A stretch of 42,082 bases of DNA from Roseibacillus sp. (lineage in GTDB: Bacteria; Verrucomicrobiota; Verrucomicrobiia; Verrucomicrobiales; Akkermansiaceae), in contig JAKVCR010000162.1 in assembly GCA_022448985.1 (NCBI GenBank), positions 1 to 42,082 of the forward strand, written 5' to 3'. The notes beneath the pieces were generated by a model that worked only from the letters and a program-made list of their open reading frames with translations, was not told where the DNA came from and did not search any database. Below, piece by piece: positions 7,971-16,558 of this stretch. The position numbers and the translations under genes were made by a program. Within the stretch, counting starts at the first letter, position 1. Every line of letters starts with the position of its first letter.

Positions 7971-8849
7971 CTACCTGATTTCCATGCCGGTCTTGGCGTA
8001 GATCCACTTGACCACCTTGCCCTTCTGGATGAGAGCCTTGGCCTGAACCACCTTCTCTCCGAAGATGGTCTGTGCCTTGTATGCTGCCAACCCGGTCTGG
8101 TACATCTCACCATCAACGTTCTCCTCTTCTCCCGCCTTCCATCCTTCAACCTGCTCAAACTTGAATTCCTTGATGCCTCCTCCCTTTACGCTCTCCTGCA
8201 TCGCGGCCACAATCTGCTCAGCATTCAAGCTCGCTGGTTCCGCAGTAGGTTCTGGTTCGGGTTCTGGTTCGGGTTGAGGGGCCGGACTGGGAGCTGGATC
8301 AGGATTGGGGGCCGGACTGGGGGCCGGATCAGACTTCGGAGCCGTGTTATCCGCGACCTCTGGGAGAGTAGGGGGAGGAACAGGGCTCGGCGGGGTATTG
8401 TCTGCGATGGCAGCATCACCACCAAAATGGCGGCGTGCCCGGTAGGCAATCACCTGCTGAGCAAAATCGGTATGGGCAATGGGAACCACACCGGTAAGCG
8501 GACCCCCCGGCGAAATGTCCAGCAAGTAACTTTCCTTGATCATTTTCCGGACCTGCACCGTCGTTCCCTTCTCCAAAGCAGTCTTCTGGCTATTACCCTC
8601 GGAGGACACGTCAACCCGCTTCGTAAGGGTGACACTCCTGGGCATTTCAGCCTCTTTGATGCTGCCCAGATTAATTTTTATACGGAGCTCATTACTGCCG
8701 ACCCCGAACCTTACCTCCTGTATCGACTGAGAAACCGTTCCAGACTCCGTCCCTCCGGCAAGAAGGGATCCACTGAGGGGCAAATACATCACGCGCCCGA
8801 TGAAGAAGCTGAGAATGATGGCGACAGCCCAGATGACGTATTTGTTCAT
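7971..8849 (-). CDS. Hypothetical anchored protein with SH3-like domain and Pro-rich linker
   Basis: I do not recognise a named family over the full 292 residues. Residues 5-25 form a hydrophobic signal or anchor. Residues about 85-135 (KGTTVQVRKMIKESYLLDI and following) resemble a bacterial SH3-like fold. Residues about 150-200 are a low-complexity linker of PAPSPAP and PEPEPEP repeats. The last 90 residues form a compact, Lys/Glu-rich domain with no clear match. The design is typical of a periplasmic or cell-surface protein whose two domains are held apart by an extended spacer. It is convergent with the M32 gene (41-base gap) and divergent from polA (100-base gap). No clear Shine-Dalgarno is seen. 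Confidence 0.7.
   Translation of the reverse strand: MNKYVIWAVAIILSFFIGRVMYLPLSGSLLAGGTESGTVSQSIQEVRFGVGSNELRIKINLGSIKEAEMPRSVTLTKRVDVSSEGNSQKTALEKGTTVQVRKMIKESYLLDISPGGPLTGVVPIAHTDFAQQVIAYRARRHFGGDAAIADNTPPSPVPPPTLPEVADNTAPKSDPAPSPAPNPDPAPSPAPQPEPEPEPEPTAEPASLNAEQIVAAMQESVKGGGIKEFKFEQVEGWKAGEEENVDGEMYQTGLAAYKAQTIFGEKVVQAKALIQKGKVVKWIYAKTGMEIR
8248..8337. repeat. In-gene tandem repeats encoding the Pro-rich linker
   Basis: Two perfect 12-base copies of GGTTCTGGTTCG (8248-8271) are followed by two imperfect 30-base units beginning GGGGCCGGACTGGG at 8278 and 8308. Read on the minus strand they encode the PEPEPEPE and PAPSPAPNPD repeats of the 7971-8849 protein. Both unit lengths are multiples of three, so copy changes would alter linker length without a frameshift. 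Confidence 0.75.
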
Positions 8850-8949
8850 TTGTTCGAATGGTCTACCCCCGAATAAAGGGCTATTTTCACCGATTTGTCA
8901 AATTAGGGGAAACCGTTGACCTGAGGACCTCCCCCCGGGATCCTCCGGC

Positions 8950-11739
8950 ATGCAGCGGCTCTTCCTGCTCGATGGCATGGCATTGGCCTACCGGGCACAT
9001 TTCGCCCTGATCCGTAACCCTATTTTTACCTCTAAAGGGGTAAATAGCTCCGCGCTATACGGATTTGCCAATACCATCCTGACCATCCTTGAGAAGGAGA
9101 AACCCACCCATCTGGCCGTAGCCTTCGATACCCGGGCTCCAACCCCGCGCCACAAAATCTACCCTGATTACAAGGCCAACCGGGAAGAGATGCCCGAGGA
9201 TCTGGCCGCTGCCCTGCCTCATATCAAGCACCTCTGTCAGGCCTTCCACATACCGCTCCTGGAAATCGACGGTTACGAAGCCGACGACATCATCGGAACC
9301 CTCGCAAGACAGGCCGATGAAGACGGCTCCGTCGAAACCTTCATGGTAACCCCGGATAAGGATTTCGGGCAACTCGTCTCTGAGCGATGCGTCATGTGGA
9401 AACCGGGACGGAAGGGAAATGAACACGAGATCGTCGACCTGCCCTCCCTTCGCGAACTCTGGAACATCGAACGCCCGGATCAGGTCATCGACATCCTCGG
9501 TCTCATGGGCGACGCCTCCGACAACATCCCGGGGATTCCGGGAGTAGGTGAGAAAACTGCCCGAAAACTGGTCGCCGACTGGGGGTCGGTAGAAAACCTG
9601 CTGGAAAATACCGGGTCCCTGAAGGGCAAACTGAAAGAGCGCGTGATCGAAAACGCTGACCAGGCCCGACTGTCCAAGGAGCTTGCCACGATCATGAGGG
9701 ATGTCCCCGTAGACAAGAAGCTTGATGATCTTGCCCTCCAGACACGCGATGATGAGGCGATCAAATCGCTCTTCACGGAATTTGAATTCAACTCCCTGGG
9801 AAAACGTCTTTTCGGCAAGGACTTCGTGGCGGGACGCGGAAAGACCACAAAGGCCTCCTCCGAGAATGGAGAAGAGGTTCTTGCCGCCGAACTCAGAACC
9901 ATCAGCGATCTCAACCCGGCCTACACGCTGGCCGACACCGATGCCAAGCGCCGTGAACTGGTGAAGTCCCTGGAAAAGCAGACCTGCTTCTGTTTCGATA
10001 TTGAAACCACCTCCCTCGACCGCTTCGACGCCAGGATCCTGGGCATCGCCTTCAGCTGGGAGAGCGGGGCTGCCACCTATGCAACCGTTCCCGACGCAGA
10101 AGCCCTGGAAACATTTCGGAGTGCACTGACGGGTCCGGCGGAAAAGACCGGGCATAACCTCAAGTATGATCTCGCCGTCCTGCGCAACCACGGAATGCAG
10201 GTGGAGCCTCCCTTCTTCGATACCCTTCTGGCGCATACCCTGCTTCACCCAGACCAGCGTCACACCATGGATTACCTGGCGGAATCCCTTCTTGGCTACA
10301 CCCCCATCAAGTTGAGCGAGTTAACCGGCGGAGATCCGTCCACCCCGGGCGGGAAAGCTACCCAGGGGGATCTCTTCCAGGATAAGGACGTCATCGACAT
10401 GGCCTCGATTCCCGTGAAACAACTCGCCCGCTATGCTGCAGAGGATGCTGACATCACCTCCCAGCTTGCCGACAAGCTACGCCCCTGCCTCGAAGAACAG
10501 GGACAACATCGTGTGTTCTATGACATAGAAGCACCGGTTCTTCCCGTTCTGGTAGCCATCGAGAATGAAGGTATCTCTCTTGACCTTGGAGTCCTGGCAT
10601 CATCCGGAAAGGCTATTCAGCAACGTATCGATGCCCTCTCCAAATCACTGGTCGAACAGGCCGGGCGCGAATTCAATCTCAACTCCCCGAAACAACTGGG
10701 AGAAGTTCTCTTTGATGAGATGAAGCTTGTGGAAAAACCCCGCAAGACCGCCACCGGACAATATAAAACCGATGAACAGACCCTGACCTCTCTCGCAGTC
10801 AACCATCCCTTCGTGGCCGACATCCTTTCGTACCGGGAAGCAGCCAAGCTTAAATCAACCTATATCGACCGTCTTCCCGGGTGGGTGGCCGCCAAGGACG
10901 GCCGTGTTCACACACAGTTTCACCAGCTGGTGGCCGCTACCGGAAGACTCGCCTCCAGCGACCCCAACATGCAGAACATCCCGGTCCGGACCGAACTCGG
11001 ACGCGAAATCCGGACTGCCTTCGTGCCCCGGGGCAGGGGCTTCCTTCTCCTCTCGGCAGACTATTCGCAAATTGAATTGCGGGTCATGGCTGCCATGTCA
11101 GGAGACGAAGGCATGATCGAGGCTTTTGAGAAAGATATCGATATTCACACCGCCACAGCCGCAAGGGTGAATGGCGTCGACCCCGGAGACGTGGAACCAT
11201 CCATGCGCAGTGCAGCCAAGATGGTCAACTTTGGAATCATCTACGGCATTTCAGCCTTTGGTCTCAGCCAGAGGCTCGGAATCCCCCGGACGGAAGCGGG
11301 AGAAATCATCAACACCTACTTCGAACAATATCCCGGAGTGAAGGACTACATGGATTCCACCGTAGAAGGCGCAAAGAAAAACGGATATGTCGAGACCTTG
11401 GCCGGGAGGCGACGTTACCTGCGCGATATCAGCTCAGCCAATGCTACCGTGCGGGGCAATGCCCAGCGGGCGGCCATCAACACTCCCATCCAGGGGAGCG
11501 CGGCTGATATGATCAAGCTCGCCATGATTCGTGTGCAGGAACTCCTGCAGGCTGGCAAATACCGAACCCGCATGCTTCTCCAGGTTCATGACGAACTGGT
11601 TTTTGACCTTCATGAGGAAGAAGCGGACGAACTGATTCCGGAAATCGTGTCAGCGATGCAGACCGCCCTGCCCCTCCCCCACGATGTTCCTATCAAGGTT
11701 GACACCGGAACTGGAACGAACTGGCTGGAGGCCCATTAG
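8950..11739 (+). CDS. polA: DNA polymerase I
   Basis: The 929-residue protein has the full three-domain layout. Residues 1-300 are the 5'-3' exonuclease (LFLLDGMALAYRAHFAL, YEADDIIGTLA, GDASDNIPGIPGVGEKTA). Residues about 330-520 are a 3'-5' exonuclease with the metal ligands kept: D350 and E352 in FDIETTSLD, GHNLKYDLAVL, and AAEDADIT. The polymerase follows, with motif A ADYSQIELR (D704), motif B KMVNFGIIYGIS and motif C QVHDELVF (D881). The Phe of motif B is the standard residue that discriminates against dideoxynucleotides. Proofreading therefore looks active, unlike in some bacteria where the domain has decayed. No Shine-Dalgarno is evident at the ATG. It is divergent from the Pro-rich protein and stands alone. 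Confidence 0.97.
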   Translation: MQRLFLLDGMALAYRAHFALIRNPIFTSKGVNSSALYGFANTILTILEKEKPTHLAVAFDTRAPTPRHKIYPDYKANREEMPEDLAAALPHIKHLCQAFHIPLLEIDGYEADDIIGTLARQADEDGSVETFMVTPDKDFGQLVSERCVMWKPGRKGNEHEIVDLPSLRELWNIERPDQVIDILGLMGDASDNIPGIPGVGEKTARKLVADWGSVENLLENTGSLKGKLKERVIENADQARLSKELATIMRDVPVDKKLDDLALQTRDDEAIKSLFTEFEFNSLGKRLFGKDFVAGRGKTTKASSENGEEVLAAELRTISDLNPAYTLADTDAKRRELVKSLEKQTCFCFDIETTSLDRFDARILGIAFSWESGAATYATVPDAEALETFRSALTGPAEKTGHNLKYDLAVLRNHGMQVEPPFFDTLLAHTLLHPDQRHTMDYLAESLLGYTPIKLSELTGGDPSTPGGKATQGDLFQDKDVIDMASIPVKQLARYAAEDADITSQLADKLRPCLEEQGQHRVFYDIEAPVLPVLVAIENEGISLDLGVLASSGKAIQQRIDALSKSLVEQAGREFNLNSPKQLGEVLFDEMKLVEKPRKTATGQYKTDEQTLTSLAVNHPFVADILSYREAAKLKSTYIDRLPGWVAAKDGRVHTQFHQLVAATGRLASSDPNMQNIPVRTELGREIRTAFVPRGRGFLLLSADYSQIELRVMAAMSGDEGMIEAFEKDIDIHTATAARVNGVDPGDVEPSMRSAAKMVNFGIIYGISAFGLSQRLGIPRTEAGEIINTYFEQYPGVKDYMDSTVEGAKKNGYVETLAGRRRYLRDISSANATVRGNAQRAAINTPIQGSAADMIKLAMIRVQELLQAGKYRTRMLLQVHDELVFDLHEEEADELIPEIVSAMQTALPLPHDVPIKVDTGTGTNWLEAH

Positions 11740-11742
11740 TCC

Positions 11743-11779
11743 TTCCCACGGATACCTCTCTGACAAATCGTGGTGGGAA
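11743..11779 (+). terminator. Possible hairpin after polA
   Basis: TTCCCAC (11743-11749) pairs with GTGGGAA (11773-11779) starting four bases after the polA stop codon, with a 23-base loop. No T-run follows, so it is not a classical intrinsic terminator; it may protect or shape the 3' end of the transcript. Confidence 0.25.
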
Positions 11780-11885
11780 AACGCCATGATCCGGTCCCTC
11801 TCCATCCGGGGCATGCAGACTCCGGCAAACAAACCACTGATTTCTAGCCATCTGCCCGAACTGGGGTAGGATAAAGCCCGCTGGC

Positions 11886-12536
11886 ATGAGTGAGTTCGAG
11901 ACAACAGATCGAACCCCGACTCCGGAACCCGGGAAAGGTTCCCGGCGGAAGCGACCCAGCTACCGACGACTCCTCATTTATTGCCTGGGAGCACTCGCTC
12001 TCTACCTGATAGGACAGACCATTTCAATCAACCGCTACGGGTTTCGCGACGACGGAAGGAAGGCTCACTGTGCCATCGTCCTCGGGGGAGCCGCCTGGCA
12101 TGACAAGCCCTCTCCGGTATTCCGGGAACGCCTCAATCACGCCATCCGTCTTTACCTCGATAAACGTGTCACCGCCCTTGTGCTGACTGGAGGCAAGGGT
12201 ACTGGCGCTCCCTACTCGGAGGGGGAGGTGGCCCGCGACTACTGTCTCAAACGTGGCATCCCGGGAGAAGCGCTCTTCATGGAAGGCAACTCCCGTACTA
12301 CCGTTCAAAACCTGGAGGAAGCCAGCAGAATCCTGAATCAGCAGGACTTTACCAGTGCACTAATCGTAAGTGACCCATGGCATCTCAAGCGCGGAGTCCT
12401 GATCGCCCGGAGACAGGGCATGGAGGCCTCCCCCTCCGGCACCACTACCTCCAGATTCGAATCATTCAAATCCCGCGCCAGTTTTACCCTGCGTGAGCTC
12501 TACCTTTACCACCTCTACCTGCTCTTCAACCGATAG
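11886..12536 (+). CDS. YdcF/SanA-like DUF218 membrane protein
   Basis: The 216-residue protein has a basic N-terminus, one membrane helix at about residues 27-45, and a DUF218 domain after it. Diagnostic segments are AIVLGGAAWHDKPSPVFRER, ALVLTGGKGTGAPYSEGEV, MEGNSRTTVQNLEEA and ALIVSDPWHLKRG, which match the fold of YdcF, SanA and ElyC. Members of this family affect envelope integrity and polysaccharide precursor use, but a reaction is not established for most, so I assign none. The topology suggests the domain faces the periplasm. It lies 146 bases after polA on the same strand, with no Shine-Dalgarno obvious. ATG 11886 is the first start that includes the full membrane helix. Confidence 0.85.
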   Translation: MSEFETTDRTPTPEPGKGSRRKRPSYRRLLIYCLGALALYLIGQTISINRYGFRDDGRKAHCAIVLGGAAWHDKPSPVFRERLNHAIRLYLDKRVTALVLTGGKGTGAPYSEGEVARDYCLKRGIPGEALFMEGNSRTTVQNLEEASRILNQQDFTSALIVSDPWHLKRGVLIARRQGMEASPSGTTTSRFESFKSRASFTLRELYLYHLYLLFNR

Positions 12537-12583
12537 CAGGATTCCCCGGGTGCAGGTAACCAGGTGCCCCATGAAAAGACATA

Positions 12584-12676
12584 CCCCGAAGAACCCTGTC
12601 CTTATCCCGCTTCGGGGAAGGAACCGGTCGATGCACTTGCTCACAGCCTTGAAGACACAGCCCCGAAGATAAGGAC
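12584..12676. other. Two mutually exclusive hairpins in a 228-base gap
   Basis: CTTCGGGG at 12610-12617 can pair either with CCCCGAAG at 12584-12591 (8 bp, 18-base loop) or with the copy at 12661-12668. The second fold extends: 12598-12617 pairs with 12661-12676 over 16 bp, interrupted only by a 4-base bulge (CCCG). The two folds share one arm and cannot coexist. The element sits between the end of the DUF218 gene and the end of the DUF1592 gene, so it is in a 3'-3' gap. No protein-coding sequence is seen here. Confidence 0.45.
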
Positions 12677-12746
12677 AAACGGACGACCTGACCCCTGAAA
12701 AGGAAAGACTCCACTGGTAAAAAGATGCTCAAGGGGCCCCTCTGGA

Positions 12747-12766
12747 AGAGGTCATCGGGGACCTCT
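12747..12766 (-). terminator. Hairpin across the stop of the DUF1592 gene
   Basis: AGAGGTC (12747-12753) and GACCTCT (12760-12766) form a 7-bp stem with a 6-base loop. The stem includes two bases of the stop codon of the minus-strand gene ending at 12765. A T-rich stretch occurs only about 25 bases further downstream on that strand, so termination activity is uncertain. Confidence 0.3.
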
Positions 12767-15227
12767 AGTTCTGTAGGAAGCTCTCACTGGCAACCACGGC
12801 TTGGATGAGATCCCGAAGACCCTTCTCAGGCCTGGCCATTTCCTTGCCGATCCCATCGATACTCGGGCGATCACTGCTGTTCAATTTGCGACCGACAGCG
12901 TAGGTGAGCAACTTCTTGGTCAGACAGCGGATGAATGTCTTGTCCTGCCCAATCATCAGCTCCCTGAACTCGGCATTGGTTGAAAATATCTTTCCGCCGG
13001 GCAGTTTCCCGGAGGGGTCCACCTTGAGCTTGCCATCATATCGATCACGCCAGCCACCGATGGCATCAAAATTTTCCAAGGCGAACCCTAACGGATCTAT
13101 TTTACGATGGCACTCGGCACAGGTTGCTATTTCCCGATGCTTTACTAATTGCTCACGAACAGTCGAAGCACCACGAATGTCAGGCTCGATCACAGGGACG
13201 TCGGGCGGAGGCGGCGGTGGCGTGTAGCCAAGTATCTTCTCCAGTACGTAAATACCACGGACGACGGGCGAAGTATCCACGCCGTTAGCCGATGCAGTGA
13301 GAAATGCACCTTGCCCGATCAGACCACCACGCCTGCTTCCCTTGAGTGAAACCCGCTGGAGCTTGTTGCCCTGAACACCTTCTATGCCATAGTGCAAGGC
13401 GAGCTCCCGGTTGAGAAAGGAATAGTCCGCACCCAAAAATTCACGGAGCGGCAGATTTTGATCGAGCACGTGCTTAAAGAAGGTTTCCGTCTCCGCACGC
13501 ATTGCGGTCTCGAGGTTGTCGCGATAATACTCCAGAAAATCCGCTGACGGCGGCATGGTGCCAATATTGTCCAAATCCAGCCAACGCCGGACGAAATGCC
13601 CGACGAATCGATCAGACTTGGGATCAAGCAGCATACGTTTCACCTGTGCTGACAAATTGGGTCGCAGTTTTCCCGCGGCGGCCAGCCTGAGTAGCGGCTC
13701 ATCGGGTGGTGATGACCAGAGAAAATAGGACAACCGCGACGCCAACGCGACTTCGCTCAGCTCACCTTCACCCATATTCAGATAAAGGAATCCGGGAGAA
13801 CAGAGAACAGCCTGACACCCCAGCTGAAGGGCCTGCAAGGGTTCCACACCTTCCTTGAGTTTGCCAGCAACGAGATGCTGGATCGGCGCCAGCTCCCCTT
13901 TCAATGGCACACGACGAAAGGCTTTCTCGGCGAAGGACTCCAGACGCTGGGCAATCGTCTTGGTGTTCAGCTCTTCCGGCGTCAGGTTGCCGTACAACGC
14001 ACGATGACCGGCCGGCGGCCAAGCATCGATGTGCGGACCTGCGACGTTGATTTCCCAAATCCGCAGGCGCGGCCCCTGATAAGCCTTAAGCACCCCATGA
14101 GCCTTTTCATAGCCGGGCTTCATGGCGACGAACGGCTTGAACTCCGGTTTATCAGCGGCCTGGGTTGTCAGCACCCGAACCATTCGCTTGGCCGCGAGCG
14201 GGCCATTGCGAAAGCGGACTTCCGGCTCGTATCCGGCTTCCATGTAGACCTTCCACTCGAACCATTGCGGTTGCTCATTGGTCAGCTCAATACGCGCCAG
14301 CGAAATCATCTTCGAAACGTTGCCCGTACTGGTGACACTTCCGCGTCGATCCACTGCAGCGATTTCCATCACCAATGGATCCCCATTACGGAAATCACCG
14401 AGAGCTTTGCCGTAGTCATGAATGCGGCCGACTGCAGCAGCCCGAACGCGAATAGTGTAAGTCCCACTATGAGCGACGCCTCCTTGCTGAAATAATGGCA
14501 GGAAGCCGATATGCCCACCGCGATAATGACGACCATAAAGATCGGTATACGGTGTCTCGGGAATAAAACGGAAGCGGTCCTCTTGAAAAAGTTTGGGCAA
14601 ATCCTTTGACTCTTTACCATTGAAGTAGAACGGCGTTTGCTGCGTATACTTCCTTAATATCGGCCGGGCTCCAAACTGGGTGGCCCGCCGAATGGCTTCT
14701 TCGGCCGCGTCTAAATAGTGGTTCATCAACCGGCCGGAAGTGACCAGACCGGCTCCATTATTATCGAACCCATGGACTTTCACCTCTTCGGGAAAATCCT
14801 CGGTGGGATTCCAGACGTCGACGTTGAGCCCAAGCAGATCGCCGATCGTCTGCCGGTATTCCCATGAGTTGAGCCGCCGCAGCACACTATGCCCACCTGA
14901 ATCACTCAGTTCGGCCCTGGCTGTCACAAGTTTCTGCGTCAGGTGAGCAATTACCCGTGCACGCTCTTCCGCCGTCGGTTGGGGTTCGTCTTCGGGTGGC
15001 ATTTCGCCGAGATTAAGAAGGTCGACGATCTCCTGATAGCGCTCCAGGTCATTAAGGCTCTTTATCTGCGACGAAAGCGTATCGAAACGCCGATCCGCTT
15101 TTTGCTTCTGGCTGCCGTGACAGCGGATACAGTGCTGCTTGAGAAACTTTGAAGCTCGTTCGTCAGCGCTGGCAATAGTGCTGACCGCGATCAAAAGCAA
15201 GACGGTGCCCCGGATAGTGGTTTTCAT
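12765..15227 (-). CDS. Secreted DUF1587-DUF1592-DUF1588-DUF1585 protein with two CxxCH motifs
   Basis: The 820-residue protein has a signal peptide (about 1-21). A cytochrome-c-like segment follows with CIRCH (C33, C36, H37), then a DUF1587 region (VLRRLNSWEYRQTIGDLLGL, about 115-180) and DUF1592 (LASRLSYFLWSSPPDEPLL). DUF1588 (GQGAFLTASANGVDTSPVVR and a second heme-type motif CAECH at C703-H707) and DUF1585 at the C-terminus complete it. This domain order is characteristic of Planctomycetota and Verrucomicrobiota. Haem binding at both CxxCH sites is likely from family knowledge; the substrate is not known. The DUF1552 gene lies 8 bases upstream, the usual partner, so the two are an operon. 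Many A/T-ending codons (TTA, ATA, GTA) set it apart from nearby genes. GGCAGG just before the ATG is a weak Shine-Dalgarno. Confidence 0.92.
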   Translation of the reverse strand: MKTTIRGTVLLLIAVSTIASADERASKFLKQHCIRCHGSQKQKADRRFDTLSSQIKSLNDLERYQEIVDLLNLGEMPPEDEPQPTAEERARVIAHLTQKLVTARAELSDSGGHSVLRRLNSWEYRQTIGDLLGLNVDVWNPTEDFPEEVKVHGFDNNGAGLVTSGRLMNHYLDAAEEAIRRATQFGARPILRKYTQQTPFYFNGKESKDLPKLFQEDRFRFIPETPYTDLYGRHYRGGHIGFLPLFQQGGVAHSGTYTIRVRAAAVGRIHDYGKALGDFRNGDPLVMEIAAVDRRGSVTSTGNVSKMISLARIELTNEQPQWFEWKVYMEAGYEPEVRFRNGPLAAKRMVRVLTTQAADKPEFKPFVAMKPGYEKAHGVLKAYQGPRLRIWEINVAGPHIDAWPPAGHRALYGNLTPEELNTKTIAQRLESFAEKAFRRVPLKGELAPIQHLVAGKLKEGVEPLQALQLGCQAVLCSPGFLYLNMGEGELSEVALASRLSYFLWSSPPDEPLLRLAAAGKLRPNLSAQVKRMLLDPKSDRFVGHFVRRWLDLDNIGTMPPSADFLEYYRDNLETAMRAETETFFKHVLDQNLPLREFLGADYSFLNRELALHYGIEGVQGNKLQRVSLKGSRRGGLIGQGAFLTASANGVDTSPVVRGIYVLEKILGYTPPPPPPDVPVIEPDIRGASTVREQLVKHREIATCAECHRKIDPLGFALENFDAIGGWRDRYDGKLKVDPSGKLPGGKIFSTNAEFRELMIGQDKTFIRCLTKKLLTYAVGRKLNSSDRPSIDGIGKEMARPEKGLRDLIQAVVASESFLQN

Positions 15228-15235
15228 GACCTGCC

Positions 15236-16480
15236 CTACCCTATTTCCATCGGGGAGAATGTTCCCGTGCTCCTGCTAAATTGATCCGCCTCGGAGCCGA
15301 ACCATCGTAGCACGGATAGCCACAGGTTCGAAAGCGGCACTCGTTTATGCTGTTCGGCCGGACAAACCAGATGACCCTGGTGTTTCAACCCGCCACCGGC
15401 CAGCAACACCGGAAGGTTTCGGTTACTATGGCTTGAGCCGTCACTCATACCGCTACCAAAGACGACCAATGTGTCATCGAAAATCTGCGCTTCTTTTAGT
15501 CGATCCATGAAGCCGCTGAGCTTGGCGGTCAGGAAGGCTTCCACGACTTTGAGCTGGTCAATCCGGCCGGGCGCCTTCCCGTGATGGGAAATCCCGTGAT
15601 AGCCGTCCAGGTCCAGTTCAGAGGTACGAAAACCCATGCCGGTTTCCAGGGTCGCAACCCGGGTCGAATCAGTCTGCAATGCCAGCGCCATCAGATCATA
15701 AAACAGCGCCACCTCGTCGAGATGTTGCCGCTCCTCATCCAGCACTTCGTCAATCGGCGCTTTGGGCTTGGGCTGGTCGAGCCATTCCCTGGACATCTGC
15801 AAACGCCGTTCCACATCGCGCACCGAGGTCAGATACTGGTCCAGTTTATTACGGTCGGCGACATTGAGAGTCCGGTTCAGGGCGCCAGCCGATTCTCGCA
15901 GCGCATCGAGCACGCTGCCCTGATGCTGCAAGCGAGTGCGCTCGGCTGCGCGTTCGTTGGCGGGCAGGTTAACGAAGAGCGCTCGGAAAAGGGCGGCGGG
16001 ATTGCTGACCGGCGGCACATGCACACCGGCACGCGTCCAGCACATGTCCGTACCTTTGTAAATGCCCGTGTTGACTGAGGGAAAACGAGTGCCGCTGCCG
16101 ACATGCTCGGCCGCAGCCTGATCGAGAGAGATATTCTTTGCCGGAAACCCGGCAGCCTCCTCCTTCTTGATACTCGTCAGAAAACCTTGAACCGCTCTAT
16201 GACCACCGTTGAGCTCGTGATCCAAATGCGAAAATACTGTCAGATCATCGCGATGCATCTGAAGCGGCTCCAGCGTCGATGTCGCCACGTAGTCTTTCCC
16301 GGACGCCTCCGGAAAGAAGTTGCCCGGATAGAAACCGAGATGATTGCCCACACACACCAAACGCCTGACCGGGGGCGAATCTGCCATCGCCGCGCTCTCC
16401 AGCCATGGCAACGCCAGCACTGCACCCATTCCCCGTAGAAATCTTCTACGATCAATCAAATGTGATTTCACTATACGCAT
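15236..16480 (-). CDS. Tat-exported DUF1552 protein
   Basis: This 414-residue protein starts with a twin-arginine signal (DRRRFLRGMGAVLALPWLE, residues 10-28), so it is probably exported folded. The body matches DUF1552: LVCVGNHLGFYPGNFFP, LTVFSHLDHELNGGH, FPSVNTGIY, ATLETGMGFRTSELDLDGYHGISHHG in parts, and VVFGSGMSDGSSHSNRNLPVLLAG. It is related in architecture to DUF1501 proteins, with the same alkaline-phosphatase-like outline at the C-terminal half. The reaction is unknown. It precedes the DUF1592 gene by 8 bases and the two families are repeatedly found as neighbours, which suggests they act together outside the cytoplasm. No Shine-Dalgarno is visible. Confidence 0.92.
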   Translation of the reverse strand: MRIVKSHLIDRRRFLRGMGAVLALPWLESAAMADSPPVRRLVCVGNHLGFYPGNFFPEASGKDYVATSTLEPLQMHRDDLTVFSHLDHELNGGHRAVQGFLTSIKKEEAAGFPAKNISLDQAAAEHVGSGTRFPSVNTGIYKGTDMCWTRAGVHVPPVSNPAALFRALFVNLPANERAAERTRLQHQGSVLDALRESAGALNRTLNVADRNKLDQYLTSVRDVERRLQMSREWLDQPKPKAPIDEVLDEERQHLDEVALFYDLMALALQTDSTRVATLETGMGFRTSELDLDGYHGISHHGKAPGRIDQLKVVEAFLTAKLSGFMDRLKEAQIFDDTLVVFGSGMSDGSSHSNRNLPVLLAGGGLKHQGHLVCPAEQHKRVPLSNLWLSVLRWFGSEADQFSRSTGTFSPMEIG

Positions 16481-16558
16481 GCTGCTTATTATTCGCCTTG
16501 TTTCATTATGACAACACCGGCTGAGGACATCACAGAATTCAGGAGCTGAGCACTGGCC

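Noticed and set aside
7794-8876. A 360-residue plus-strand reading frame over the Pro-rich gene
   Set aside because: It overlaps the M32 gene end and is antisense to the signal-peptide protein; its sequence is Arg/Gly/Leu-rich low complexity with no domain.
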